Positions 1 to 11,699 of a stretch of DNA of 64,000 nucleotides are shown one piece after another; position 1 is the stretch's first letter; each line of letters starts with the position of its first letter. Source of the stretch: Adenophora triphylla var. japonica. Taxonomy: Eukaryota > Streptophyta > Magnoliopsida > Asterales > Campanulaceae. Made by a program: the position numbers and the translations under genes. The notes under the pieces were generated by a model. That model was not told the DNA's origin. It saw nothing but the letters and a program-made list of their open reading frames with translations, and did not search any database. The stretch is from contig JAFEMH010000984.1 of the NCBI GenBank assembly GCA_022495995.1, positions 434,001-498,000 on the forward strand, in the 5' to 3' direction.

Positions 1-980
1 AGTGTCCTGTTGTTGACCAAATTGACAAAGCACCCGCTTGGGAAAATAGAAAAAGAAATTTCGCAAACCCGGAAGCACAACTCTATCAAAACCCCTGGTA
101 TTGGCAACATACTTTTTCAATCTCCAAAACGGTGGACACCAAATAATATCCGTGGTAGTGGCCTTTGCAATCAATTGAGCCCACTCATCTTCCGAAAGAT
201 CCTTGATCAAAAGCTTCCTCATGTGATACATAAAAGGGGAATACTCCAACGGAGGGGCTACCAATTTGAGATGTTCTCTAAGCCAAATAGTCAACAAGAG
301 AGGACTCCCTTGAGTCATGGCACCGGTCCTATGTAGCTCATCAAGACCATGAAGGGTCTCACCCAATACTAAAGGAAGGATGTTCCTAGAATGTCTCCTA
401 GTCTGCAAGCCAATTTCCCCCAATTGGGAGTCAACCAAGCCACCCCTACATGTGAACAATACATCTCCAAAAAGAGAAAGGGCCAAGAAGTTCCGTTTAT
501 AAACATGGAAAGCCACATCATCTGAATCTCTACCAAAGCGTTCGGGAAAAGAAGAACAATCCACCCACCGGCGGTAAACCAACTCATAACATATATCAAG
601 GGGAATTCTCAATAATTCGTTCAAAGCCTCCGAATGATTTCTATCATACTTAGAAATTGCAATCTCACCGGTTAAAGGCATATCCAAGATAGTGGAAAAT
701 TCCTCTATGGTGGGTACCATCTCATTAAGTGGGAAATTAAAGAGATGAAGAGAAGGATCCCAAAATCTAGTAGCTCCATGCAAAAGATTCCAATCCGGTT
801 GGAGGTTCTTCAAAGTAAGAAAAATTCTAAATCCAAATTATTCATAAACCTATTGCGAGCGCAATTGTGAAACAATCTCACAAAACTCCTTGATGCTTGC
901 TTGAAAGCTTGGAATGTGTCGAGAGGCAAAGAAAATTCATCAACAATCAAGGACGTTGGAGCAATTTTCTTGGAAGCCAT
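1..980 (-). pseudogene. Antisense ORF remnant, plant-mobile-domain-like (DUF7745 type)
   Basis: Reading the minus strand from an ATG at 978-980 gives a protein starting MASKKIAPTSLIVDEFSL. Blocks such as LTLKNLQPDW, FWDPSLHLFNFPLNEMVP, ALSLFGDVLFTC and ILPLVLGETLHGLDELHR follow in two or three frames. The same blocks occur in the same order in the antisense ORF at 44098-45596. I assign it to the plant mobile domain/DUF7745-like group by motif resemblance only. Antisense ORFs between pol and the 3' LTR are known for Tat-lineage gypsy elements. This copy is frameshifted near 830 and continues past the window edge, so it is not functional. The biochemical role of the family is unknown. Confidence 0.5.
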
Positions 981-1172
981 GGATCAAAGGGTTGAAGAGG
1001 AAAGCAAGAATTTGGTCCTAATACAATATCCCCAAAGTTTTAGAGGCCTGAATGTAGTGTTGGAACGGACTACATGTGTTTATAAAGTAAAACTTGACAA
1101 AATCCTGTTTCGAAAAGGAAAAAGAGAACTCCTGCCTGGTAAGCGTGTCTCGCGCGAGATACCTTGTCCCGC
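1..1172 (+). mobile_element. Left part of an older Tat-like gypsy copy, interrupted
   Basis: This segment matches the 3' part of the better preserved Tat element at 34704-48023: position 1 aligns by eye with about 44626 and the right end with about 45790. It runs off the window on the left. The matching continuation is at 21672-22245, so a 20.5 kb element has been inserted between the two halves. The inferred orientation is plus, with the antisense ORF on the minus strand. A 12-bp palindrome TCTCGCGCGAGA lies at 1148-1159, and half of a second palindrome abuts the insertion point. Many stops and indels show that it is older than the element at 34704-48023. Confidence 0.7.
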
Positions 1173-1760
1173 TGTGAATGTGGTGCCCAAGATTGCGGCG
1201 TTAATTTTTTTGTGTTGAACCGCTTTCTCGTGTAAGGGGTCACCGCCTCACATCGGTTTGAAGACATCCGATTTAAATTGATAAACGGAGTCGCCACTCT
1301 ATTTTGATTTCCTCAAAACTTTGAAAAAAAAGGATTAGGGTTTGGAGGTTAAGTTACCCCTTCGGAAGAACGTTTGGCGTTCACCCAAGGAGCCTTGCCG
1401 AAGCAAGTCTTCCAAGATCCAACTTTCGTGCTTGCCTTTGTGCTTTCGTGTGTGGGATGTGATTTGATAAAAAAGGGGGGGGGATGTGCCAAGTGGTCTT
1501 CCGAACGTATAAACCATGAGTTGGTTATCGCTCAGGATTCCTTGGATTTTGATATATTTGTGACTTTGATCCCGTGCTCATCTTGGACTTATGATCATCA
1601 TTAAGTGACCTTTGGTCATATGTGATCGGAATAGGGACGCCTCTTTTTATAGTCCAAGAATGAGACTCTTTAGAAAGGAAGGACCTTTGCCCATCAATCC
1701 TACATCTTGAGACAATTTGAGCTTGATAGGGACATTTGTTGGAGATGTAGGGCTCAAGTT

Positions 1761-1936
1761 CATATAAAAGATGCCATAGTCGGATAACCCTTTAGAAATG
1801 GATGAACTTGAGCCCCTACATCTCCGATCATCACTTGAGACGAGCACAAATGTCCCCATCAAGTGTTGATTGGAGATGTAGGGCTCAAGTTCATCCATTT
1901 CTAAAGGGATATCCGACTATGGCATCTTTTATATGG
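1761..1936. repeat. Long inverted repeat inside LTR A
   Basis: Arms of about 65 bp (1761-1825 and 1872-1936) are reverse complements, with about one mismatch and one single-base indel, around a 46-bp spacer. LTRs B and C have only the right arm, so the left arm arose as an inverted duplication in LTR A. It would form a long hairpin in DNA or in any read-through RNA. Confidence 0.85.
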
Positions 1937-2775
1937 AGGAAACGATGTAAAGATATGACCTTTACACCGCTACACCCCGAGAGATGCTTCAAGTACCAAA
2001 GGGACTAAGGGGAGGGGTATAAAAATTGGATCTTTATACTTATCCTATGCCTTTTTGTGCCTTAAAAAGGTCACTAGGCAATCCTTGGAGAGTGATCCAA
2101 CCATGAGGGACATGGGGAATGCATTTTTAAAGTAAAGATGACATTTTTATGCAAGCATGTGTAAGGAACACTATGAAAGCTAAGACTAGGAATGAAAAGG
2201 GAGGACCTTTATGGCTTTCCTATATCCATTAAAAACCATTTAGTTGGACAATCCTTGGAAGCAAGGTCTATGGGAAGGGGATGACATTTATGTAAATAAA
2301 GATGACATTTTTAATGTAAAGATGACATTTTTATATGAAAAAGATGACATTTTCACATCATCATATGAGAGATCCACCCTAGAACAAGCCATTTTTGGTC
2401 TTATTGTTCATCCTTGGGATGGATTCTCCATGAATCCTATGTGATAGGGGAATGGGGGGTATTATGATCTACATAGTAAAGACTTGATCTTTATGGCAAC
2501 AAATCACATATAAAGCAAGTAAATAGCAATATAAATGGCAAGGAGCAATATAACAAGAATATCAAGTATATTTCAAAGAGGAAAGGAGGAGAGGTTACCA
2601 ATGGTGGTGTTCCTCTATCTCCCTTGAAGCTTTCCTAAGGAAGGAGTAACTTTGGAGGGATTTTGGAGAGGAGGGAGGTGATTTTGAGAGGTTTCAGCTT
2701 TCTGGAAACTCGTGGTTCTATTTTGGCAGAGTAACAGTGCAAAAATTGTCTTTCAAAATGAATAGAGGAGGCCTC

Positions 2776-2783
2776 TATTTATA
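2776..2783 (-). promoter_or_regulatory. TATA box of LTR A
   Basis: TATAAATA reads on the minus strand, inside a short inverted repeat (AATAGAGG at 2761-2768 and CCTCTATT at 2772-2779). The same arrangement recurs in LTRs B and C. It places transcription initiation roughly 25-35 nt further left, so U3 is about 300 bp and R-U5 about 1.55 kb. Confidence 0.6.
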
Positions 2784-3186
2784 GGCAGATTTGTGCTTCC
2801 TAATGAAGCCGTGCGGCATTAACCACTTGCTAATGAAGCCGTGCGGTCTTATCCTTTAATGACTCAGCCTGTTTCTAGAATCATGAAAGGTGGCATTATA
2901 GAAGCTCTTTCCAATGAGGGACTACGTGGAATTTTAATTCCTAGCAAGTTCTTCACCCCTTGGAAGGTTTGGGGAAGTTCCCAAATTGCCCCTAAACTTT
3001 AGGAAAGTCCGGGGAATTGTCGGGAAACTTAACCGGAAGGCATGAGCCAGATTTGGGTACTTACAAAAGCCCTTCGGCAACGTCACTTGCAGGGCGAGTG
3101 GGGTTGTCTATAAAAGAGGATCCAATCTGGTGAACTGCCGAGACGGATTGGGTGACCAAGGTGGTCGAGTGGCTGAACCTTTGGAA

Positions 3187-3598
3187 GGCTAACTACGTAT
3201 TCCGGAGGAATCAAGCCATGATCGTAGTTTGGAAAAGATCTGCTGGGGAAAGGGGTGTTATATGTGACGAATTGGCTGAACCTAAAGTAGGCTACCTACG
3301 TATCCCGGGGGAATCAAGCCAGGTCGTAGTTCGGGATCCACTGGGCATGGTAAAGAGAAACTGATCTCTTGCTAGGAAGATGGAAGGAAAGTGACCTAGG
3401 AGATCAAATGGCTGATCCTACTGGGGATATTCCAGATGAAGGAAGTGACCAATGTGGTCGAATATCTGGAACTTTGTGAGGGGCTACTTCACCATTGAGG
3501 AGTGATGAAGGAAGGGGGTGACCAATGTGGTCGGATGGCTGAACCTTTATGAAAGGCTACCTACATATCCCGGAGGAATCAAGCCTTGGTCGTAGTTC
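3187..3598 (-). repeat. Three copies of a conserved hairpin module
   Basis: Copies lie at 3187-3232, 3290-3333 and 3555-3598. On the minus strand each reads (G/A)AACTACG, then a CTTGATTCC block, a small inner stem, then ACGTAGG/TAGCC. CTACG pairs with CGTAG. The inner stem differs between copies but stays complementary (ATTCC/GGAAT, ATTCCC/GGGAT). One arm is mutated in the third copy (CTACATA). Related modules occur at 9509-9558, 36139-36188, 43844-43902 and 46886-46930, always on the sense strand of the host element. Confidence 0.65.
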
Positions 3599-3639
3599 AA
3601 GTCTCACTAGATAGTTAGGAACAGTGTCTAGGATCCTTG

Positions 3640-4045
3640 AGGTTTTGACGATTAATGGAGGAGTCACCTGATTTGACAATTAATGGAGGTTGTCACCTGG
3701 TTGACAATTAATGGAGGTTGTCACCTGATTGACAATTAATGGAGGTTGTCTCCTGATTGAGAATTAATGGAGGTTGTCACCTGATTGACAATTAATTGAG
3801 GTTGTCACCTGGTTTCACAATTAATGGAGGTTGTCACCTGGTTTGACAATTGATGGAGGTTGTCACCTGGTTTGAAAATTAATGGAGGTTGTCACCTGGT
3901 TGACAATTAATGGAGGTTGTCACCTGTTTGACAATTAATGAAGGTTGTCACCTGATTGACAATTAATGGAGGTTGTCACCTGATTGACAATTAATGGAGG
4001 TTGTCACCTGATTGACAATTAATGGAGGTTGTCACCTGATTGACT
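3640..4045. repeat. Tandem repeat, about 28-bp unit
   Basis: About 14 units share the core TTGACAATTAATGGAGG followed by TTGTCACCTGA, with 1-3 bp length variation. It lies in the 3' untranslated part of the minus-strand element, between the antisense gene and the 3' LTR. A tandem array is a common feature of Tat-lineage 3' regions. No coding potential is seen. Confidence 0.9.
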
Positions 4046-4655
4046 AAAGCTTACGTCGCTATCGAGGAGATAGAGGTAGCTGAAGTCGGGAAAACTAAAG
4101 CGTACTTCACTATCTAGGAGATAGAGGTAGCTAAAGCTTAGAGAAACTGAAGCGTACTTCACTATCTATGGGATAGAGGTAGCTAAAGCTTAGAGAAACT
4201 GAAGCGTACTTCACTATCTATGGGATAGAGGTAGCTAAAGTTGGAAAACTAAAGCGTACTTCGCTATTTAAGAGATAGAGGTAGCTGAAGTTTGGGAAAC
4301 TAAAGCGTACTTCACTATCTATGGGATAGAGGTAGCTAAAGTTGGGAAACTTAAGCGTACTTCACTATCTATGGGATAGAGGTAGCTAAAGCTTAGACAA
4401 ACTGAAGCGTACTTCACTATCTACGGGATAGAGGTAGCTAAAGTTTGGAGAAACTGAAGCGTACTGCACTATCTATGGGATAGAGGTAGCTAAAGCTTAG
4501 AGAAACTGAAGCGTACTTCACTATCTATGGGATAGAGGTAGCTAAAGTTTGGAGAAACTGAAGTGTACTTCAATATCTATGGGATAGAGGTAGCTAAAGC
4601 TTAGAGAAACTGAAGCGTACTTCACTATCTATGAGATAGAGGTAGCTAAAGTTTG
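4046..4655. repeat. Tandem repeat, about 52-bp unit
   Basis: About 11 units contain AACTGAAGCGTACTTCAC, then CTATCTATGGGATAG (inverted arms CTATC/GATAG), then AGGTAGCTAAAGCTTAGAG. It adjoins the 28-bp array directly. Some units differ within the CTATC-TATGG-GATAG hairpin. It may be a continuation of the same 3' untranslated satellite-like region. Confidence 0.9.
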
Positions 4656-5048
4656 AGTTTTGACAATTCGGAGGATGTCACCTAGCGTTATTCCGTTATA
4701 ACGGAAGCAACGGAGGCGCTTTGAGAGGAAAGTTTATTCTCCTTAGAGACAATGGAGATTTCTTGGGAAACAGCGTTATTCTGGTTAAGAGATAACAGGG
4801 ATTGTATGCCTAAGCGCAAAGTCCAGAGGCAAAAGTGTAAATTCAGCTCAGAGCAGATGAAGCTGCCCGGCGAGAGATGGGGCAAAAGAAGCCGTCCGGC
4901 TAGAAATCTAATTTCACCAGATTATTTAAACAGAATTGAAACGGGCAAGGGCGCCATTGTTGTTTCGTTTTTGCCGAGGAGAAGAGACAGAGAGAGAGTA
5001 GAGAGAGATTTTCAAAAATCTTCAATTCACTTGCTTATACTACTCGAG

Positions 5049-7669
5049 ATGGATCAAGAGGGGAATATTTTGCCTAGGCAAGCGCGGAGGACTTTGTCGG
5101 AGGCTGCTAGGAGGAGGAGGAGGGAGTTCGTTTGAACTGAGCGAAAGTACGACTTCAACACGCCTCCTTTCGAGCTCTATCCTGGGAGGAGGGAGCACAA
5201 ATCGATGAAATCTCAATCTATTGGGGTAAGCATTCTTGATTTGCTTGATTTTGTCAATATTGATTGAATTTTGTTGATTTAGGGCTTGACCCGATTTTTA
5301 GTAATTTTTCGAATTTTCCTATGATTTTTGTTGATGATTTTGGGAATTTGATGATTGACCTATGAGGTTAAAGACATAAATGAATATGCATGCGCAATTT
5401 ATTTGAAAAATATGAGAATGACTCATTTTTTGAAAATAAAGTAATAAAAATAACGTCTAAAATGTGACGAAGTCGTTGCATGTGCCAGAACTAGGTCAAT
5501 TTCTGATCATGGATGGGAAAACAAGATTTTGGACGATGAAAAGGATTCATGCATGCCATTTTGAGAAATTAATGCTTATGTGCAAAGAATTTTGTGAAAT
5601 ATGGACTTTTGTACTTAGGATAGCAATGTGCTCGGGATGATGTGTTTCAAATGATGAAGGACACATTTTCTAGGCAAAGGATGCTAGAAATCTCTTATGA
5701 ATGATTTGCTTTGCAAAATATGTGCACTTTTGAATATATGCATGCTTTTGAGATGAAATGAAGGACTGACACATTTTTTTGTTGTGTTTTCTTATAGGAG
5801 AACAAGTCGAGGGGACCCGCTGAGGTGGTTGTGAAGTTGTGGGATAGGATGCCCAACTTCGAGAAGGATGGGGTGAATCCCAAGCAATTGGTGATGGCTA
5901 CCGGGCTCGATTCTTTTATTGACGCTATCAGCAGAGGTATCCATGTGACCTCTAAGAGTACGGGGCTGGTCCAGGCCCTCTCGGAGTTCTGGTGGGACAC
6001 CACCCACAGCTTTCATCTTAGCTGGGGAGAGATTACGGTGACTCCGGCCAATTTCACCGCTATCACTGGCTTGCAGTTCACTGGGAGGCCTGTGACCTGG
6101 AGAGATCACATCACTGCAGCCAAGTTTAGAGCTATGGTAGGTTTTAAACTTCGACCTAAGGGACTTGGGATGGAGACGAGGTCCGTTGAGGTGGCAGTTC
6201 TGGATTGCATGCAGGGGTTTACCGCCAATGGGGTGACTGCCCACCAGCTCGCGAGAGCCTTTCTGTGGTTGATGCTGTCAGTCACCATTTTTGCGAACTC
6301 TGGGATGCTGGCTATGCTTTGCCTTCTTGACTCTTTGGAGAATTTGGATGAGGTTGGGGCGGTCTCTTGGGGTGAGGCCGGATTGGCTGAACTCTATTTC
6401 TCTTTGGATCTATACAGCCGAAACAAGGCTGCTTCTATGGACTGTTTTTCTTTTGCTTTGGAGGTATTATCACTTTCTTTTCTCTCTTTTACTTTTCTGT
6501 CTTGAGATTTTATGAGAGAAATGACCTTTTTTTGTCTTGAACATACAGGTCTGGTTTTGTGAGGTGATTGGGTTCTTTCCTTGGAACCAATAGAGTGATC
6601 CGGAGATCTTCTCGGCCATGATTCGCTGGAGGGGGGGGGGAGGCTAGAGATAAGTTTACCGGGATGACCTGGATTACTTTTGATTATAAGATGGTGAGAC
6701 CGGTCATCAACAAGGATGGTCACGAGGGGGTGGATTTTTATCCTTGGGGGAGGTACCCGGAGGCTTTGCTAGGGGATGCCTTGGTGGCGACCAGGCAGAG
6801 GAGGTGGCTGACAGGGCTGACTTGTGACATCATTTACTTGGGGGATTGCTTCTCCAGGCAGCATGGCTTTGTTCCTCCTTTGGATGTCATCACTCCTCAT
6901 GACCCTCCACCGCTTATGCTGCAGCCCAGGAACTAGTCAGTGGATGAGATAGCGAGGTATCAGGCTGGTGTGGCGGCCGAGGAGTATTTCAACTTTGCTA
7001 CCCCGTATGCCACCTTTGTGGAGGCATGGTTGAGGACACCGCAGAAGCTAGTGAAGATGGCCATCACTCAGGGGTACGGGGAAGCAGAGCCAACTGATCC
7101 GCCTATGCCTCCTGCTCATCTCTCCTACGTGGTGAACGGGGTACCAAGGAGGTTCATGGTGCCTATTCCTGACGCGAGGGAGCCCCAGTATACTTTACCT
7201 GCTGATAGCACTATAAGTATCTCTAGGTTCCTTCCCTTTTCGGATTTCTTTGCTTTCTGCGATTTTGAACTTTTCTGAGATTTTCTGAGTTTTTCCTTCT
7301 CTTTTCTCACAGGTCTCTGCTCGTACTTATGACGGCTTGGTACGGCAGAACAGAGGTTGGAAGGATGTGTGCCGGTCCCTTCTGAGGAAGCTGGCCTGCG
7401 CTTCCAGGGTTGGGGCGAATGTGCAGGAGCCCGTGTGCAAGAGAAGGCACGTTGGAAGCACAGCCTCTACCTCGTCAGCCTCGGAGTATCATACCTCATC
7501 CACCAGCGCTGTGCCTCGGGGACAGGGACCCAACACGGGCATTCTAGAGCAGTTGGCGGAGTATGAGCATGTGAATGTCAATCTGTCTGACGTGAGTGAT
7601 GACGAGGATTTGATGAGGGATCCTGATTTCTACGAGCTAAGCAGCGACGATGAGGAGTCGGAGGCTTAG
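5049..7669 (+). pseudogene. Plant mobile domain (PMD) gene with introns, antisense inside the element
   Basis: Exon 1 is about 5049-5225, from ATG to the donor GGG/GTAAGC. Exon 2 is 5798-6463 (acceptor TTATAG; donor GAG/GTATTA). Exon 3 starts at 6549 after ACATACAG and ends near 7216-7226. A last exon from 7313 ends at 7669. Exon 2 shows the PMD pattern, including FWWDTTHSFHLSWGEITVT then FTAITGLQFTGRPV, typical of the aminotransferase-like plant mobile domain (PF10536 type). The C-terminus is acidic and serine-rich. Disruptions are stops near 5134, 6591 and 6936, a frameshift in the G run near 6635, and an unmatched phase at the last intron. Exon joins 1-2 and 2-3 keep frame. It lies on the strand opposite gag, so it needs its own promoter. 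It is either a captured host gene or a lineage-specific antisense ORF. Confidence 0.65.
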
Positions 7670-9508
7670 GGTTCCTTAGGTTGACCTAGGAGAAGGAGAG
7701 AAACAAACAATGAACAATTTATGCACATTTTGTTATTTTTTTGTTTTATTTGGGCGCCAAGGAGGCGAAGACAAAGTATTAATCTTTTATTTGCTTTTCT
7801 TATCTATGATTTATGTTTTTGCATGTACTTGAGCCTCGGGGTAGCTTTTTTGCTTGGAAATGGGGCGGAAATTGGTCCGAAATGGCTTGTGATGACATGT
7901 GATTGTATGAATGGTGTTTGGACATGTTTTTATGCAGGTTTTGTTGAGAAAGTGGGGTGAGAACTCCACTTGGGCAGCAGCTTTGGCTGCTGCAGATTTT
8001 TTTTCTACAAAAGCAAATGAGGTCGTTCGGCCAGGTCCTGGGCAAAAAATGCAGTGCGGCTGTAACCCTTGTCTGAATTGTTTTTTTTTTCAAATAAAAT
8101 CAAGGAATGGCCTTTTCATTTCATTTTCACCCTAAACTTGTCCTAGCTGATCCAGAGCATATTTTTGACCAAAAATCATCAACTTTGATCACAGCCAATG
8201 GGGAAACCAATCAGATTGCAAAAGGGGAAAAGAGACCGTTTTCTGTCCGATCTTCAATCTTGGATGAGGCACAACTTTCAATCTCATAGGGGGCTGTTTG
8301 AGACAGGTTTCGAGCAGGTGGGGTCGTATCCCTTGGGTGTGAACTTGAACTACCGTTGTTGATGAGATGTATGTCAATGCTGCCAAAAGGCATCATGTGG
8401 ACCAGGATTCCCCTTTTGGGCTGAGACCAGATTTTAAACCTTGGGTCTTGATTAAAGTTCCTTTCTCAAACTCTAGCACTTGAATCTGATGCTGACAGGC
8501 TTTTTAGAACCAAAGACTAAAGCAGATGTCAAAGTGACTAAACCTCTCTTCTAAGAATGAATGCAACTTATCGAAAGACCCAGTTTGAGGAGAAAAGTTT
8601 GCAAAGCCCCAGGTTCTTATTAAAGCTAGGGAAGATCCTTTTATTTGGCAAAGCCCTGGTTGGAAGAAGTGACTTGGTAGAGTTCCGACTGATGACCTAG
8701 CAAAAGTCTCAATCTGATTGGTACTGCGAAAGTGATCCTGAGTTTGATCTGACCAAGATTGAATCCGTTTTGTGGCATGGTGAGGAACCCAATGCGGACC
8801 CTCAAAAATGGCTAAAGAAGCCCCAGCCTAAGGAAATGGCTTGGCAAAGCCCCAACCTTGAAGAGTTTCAAGGTAGCCCTGATGTGAATTGTAGCAGAAG
8901 AGGGAAAAACCTATTCTTTTGTACTTATTCTCTTATTTTCTTTAGTCACTCAGTCAACCGCAAGAAGATGTGGAAGAAGGGAATTTTAGACATTTATACA
9001 TGCAGGGGCATACTTTTCGAAAGGTGGGAATAGATCCCATTTTTGTGTTATTTTGATGGCCTTACTCTACGTAGGCACAAGAACTCGCTTTGAGTTTGAC
9101 TCTTTTGAGAGAGTGTAAGCGTAGAAAGGTTTGTAAAAGTGTATGGAAGCCCCTGATGACAGAAAATTAGTGTTTAACACTATTTTTCCTAAGATGTAGA
9201 AAGAGAAGACTTGTCAAGACATCTGAAAACTTGTTTTATTTACAATGATCACAAGATTGTTTAAAACCCTTTATTAATGTTCGGGTTATTCAACCACTAA
9301 TCTCGATATGAACAAACATTTTGATTAATCGAGGAGAGAGTCAACCAATGTCGCGGATCAAGGTTGACTGGGTGTGAAAGAAAGGTTTGTGTATAGGGAG
9401 GTCATTGATGAGACCGGGTTTTCTGGGATTTGAATGTGTTTATGGGAGAGGCTATTGATGAGACCGGATTTTCTGGAATTTGAATATGCTTATGACCGGA
9501 TCATTTCT

Positions 9509-9558
9509 GGTTGCCTACGTTCCCCTCATTGTGAGGAGCTCAGGTCGCCATAGTTCGG
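9509..9558 (-). repeat. Hairpin module, fourth minus-strand copy
   Basis: On the minus strand this reads CCGAACTATGG, CGACCTGAGC, an inner stem CTCCTCA/TGAGGGG, then AACGTAGGCAACC. It has the same order of parts as the plus-strand modules in the Tat element at 34704-48023. The outer pairing is weakened by one change (CTATG instead of CTACG). Confidence 0.6.
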
Positions 9559-9842
9559 CTTCGGCTGAACTGTGTTTGCTTTGGGAAATGGGATTTGAAC
9601 ATTTGTGGTTCCTTTGGTGGAAAGGTTCAGATGAGAAGGTTGGATGATGAGGAATGGGCCTCGGGATGATTCCTTGACCAAGTCATTTTTGGACGGCTGC
9701 TTCAATTGCTTCCTGATTTTCGTCTTTCATTGGGACAGAAAGAATTTGCATATACCTAAGGGCTTGTGAAACGTTTCTGTCTTTGCCTTGACCGCTCCAT
9801 TGTTTCATTCTTTGAGCTTTGACCTTTTTTTTTATATATATG

Positions 9843-9998
9843 TGTGCAACCCTGTTTTTTGCCTAGACCGTCCTTTTCAAGGTTTTTAGCCTAGCTAGGT
9901 ATTACTCTTTTTTTGCACTATATTTTTTTTCTTCCCTTTTTATGTGCAACCCTGTTTTTTGCCTAGACTACCCTTTCATGGTTTTCAACCTAGCTGGG
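9843..9998. repeat. 100-bp tandem duplication split by the copia insertion
   Basis: Unit one starts TGTGCAACCCTGTTTTTTGC at 9843 and unit two at 9943. Unit two is cut at 9998 and resumes at 18037 (CTGGGTATTACTC, then TTTTGCACTATAT), matching the end of unit one. This confirms the copia insertion point independently of its LTRs. Confidence 0.85.
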
Positions 9999-11353
9999 TG
10001 TTGGGTTTTACGGGTCCATGCGCAGCGGAATTAAGCATTAAAACATAAAACCCAATAAGCCCTAGGATCCGTTCTATACAATTAATTTGAATACCTATGA
10101 GATAGAATTAAACCAACCTTGAAACGCTTTCCGGTCTTGAGCTATCGAACGATTTGATTATGTGATATTGAATCACAAACTTCGTTCTTCAACTTGCTTG
10201 AACTCTAGGCCTTGATCGATGAACGAGCGAAGACCCTCTTTCGGTATCCACACCTTTGAATGAATCCAAGAACAACTTCTTGATGATTGCTAGATCTAAA
10301 CCTTGAAGAATATTGAGAGTATTTAATTATGAATTTTGCTTGAAAAATTTCTACGACCTTTTAGGTCCGACGGAACCCTTGTATTTATACTACAATAGTA
10401 GGAATACCTCTCCTAATCGTATTAGGAGAGACAGCCGTCAAACCGCGTACTGGCCTATTATGTCGCGCGGTATGTCAAGCCATTGGCTTAATATGTCGCG
10501 CGGTATATATAGCCAGATACATAAACTCTCAACTATTCTTCCTCCGGTTTAACCAATTCATTCTAGTTGTGTGTGACCCAATAGGATTACATTATGTTGG
10601 CAATGAGTTCGATCATATCGAACCTCATAAGACATAAGCGGACTCTAGCAAGCCATTATGTCTACCCAAATAATGCAACGTAAGAGTTCACGTTTCCAAT
10701 GGTGTACTTCCATTTATCCCTTTGTCTCACGATGTTATATTTGAACACAAGTCATTGTCCTTGTCAACTTGTTATTGTTCAATGCTTTCTCGATTCTTGA
10801 GTATAATGATAATTCCAATCATATTGGGGTACGGCCATACACTTTCATCATTATCACTCATCGAGGGGCCCAAGCATAACATCTCTCTTCCGAGGGACAA
10901 ATTCCTTCTTGACTTATCATCCTTCCCATCATGAATCCGATCATGCCAATGATAGTGTTTATAGATATCGTGTTAAGGTATCGTTTGACTAAAATCAAAC
11001 ATGACTTTCATCATATGTAAGGTTACGATAATCTTAGGTCTAGGAAATAAATGAAGTAACCGTATGAGATTTAAGTATGACATTTGACCATGACATAAAT
11101 CTCATGCGGGTCATGTCCAGTCACTTGTTCTCTAATAAGTACCCATAATTTCAATGTGCATCTCTTATGCATATAATCATCACATGATTATCCATTGACA
11201 ATTATACTAATTATTCTCTTAATAATCAGGGACAGAGATTATTACAATAAATATGCAAACTATATAATAATCAAATAATAAACATAAACGATAAAGATGA
11301 TACATAACGGTTTTCAGTTAAACATAACTAAAGCCTAGGGCATTACACCAACA
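9999..11353 (-). repeat. 3' LTR of copia element 9999-18036
   Basis: This 1355-bp LTR has a TATA box TATAAATA on the minus strand at 10382-10389. CG-rich motifs TGTCGCGCGG lie at 10461-10470 and 10494-10503, just upstream of it. The first 360 bp are identical by eye to the other LTR. Differences concentrate at 10361-10530. Confidence 0.93.
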
Positions 11354-11366
11354 GTCTCCCACTTGC
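11354..11366 (-). other. Polypurine tract
   Basis: The minus strand reads GCAAGTGGGAGAC immediately before the LTR start TGTTGG. This is the classic copia plus-strand primer and confirms that the left LTR is the 3' LTR. Confidence 0.85.
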
Positions 11367-11699
11367 ACTAGGCTCCATTTATGTATCGAATACTCATGGA
11401 TCTAACATGCCCATCATGCTTCTGCCTATGCAAGTGTCTTTGTAAGTGAGTCCCTTATGTCATCATCGGTTGATACTTTGTATATTTTAACGTCTTCTCA
11501 TTCTTTATGAATTCCTCGAAGAACGTCTAAGTGAGTGTTTGGATCACTGTTGTGACCTTGGTTCCATTGTTTGCACAAGTGGCACCACTATTGTCATAAC
11601 AAAAGTTTCACCGATTAGTGATACTTGGAAAAACACTTGAAGTATTTCCAAAATACTAAATGAACTTTTGATCCAAACTGCCTCTTTCAGCTATATCAT

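Larger units (their letters stand above)
1173..3065 (-). repeat. 3' LTR of the non-autonomous Tat-like element (LTR A)
   Basis: This 1893-bp LTR has the plus-strand ends TGTGAATGTGGTGCCC and GGGTACTTACA. It is related to LTR B (19891-21671) and solo LTR C (26772-28548). It is about 110 bp longer because of an inverted duplication at 1738-1936. Short repeats containing AAAGATGACATTTTTA lie at about 2275-2360. A PBS-like GTGGCGACTCCG (minus strand, 1286-1297) lies in U5. Two inverted motifs GCCGTGCGG (2808-2817 and 2838-2846) lie just upstream of the TATA box in U3. The ORFs seen within it are not credible genes. Confidence 0.85.
7670..9998. other. Noncoding middle of the non-autonomous element
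   Basis: I find no pol motif and no long ORF on either strand. Contents are a doublet of about 50 bp at about 9390-9490 (GAGACCGGGTTTTCTGG and GAGACCGGATTTTCTGG), a hairpin module at 9509-9558, and a 100-bp tandem duplication starting at 9843. The nested copia interrupts the second unit of that duplication. ORFs of 60-97 codons here look like chance frames. Confidence 0.6.

Noticed and set aside
1374..1604. Conserved ORF in LTRs A and C
   Set aside because: Similar frames are expected from recent shared ancestry. The frame is broken in LTR B and shows no domain.
3640..4655. CRISPR-like or centromeric satellite array
   Set aside because: Units are contiguous with no unique spacers, and the array lies inside one retroelement's 3' region. 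It is an ordinary internal tandem repeat.
5792..6244. 150-codon minus-strand ORF
   Set aside because: It is the shadow of the plant-mobile-domain exon on the plus strand, which carries the recognisable motifs.
7721..9033. Small genes between the PMD gene and the copia element
   Set aside because: Short, low-complexity frames without motifs or splice support.
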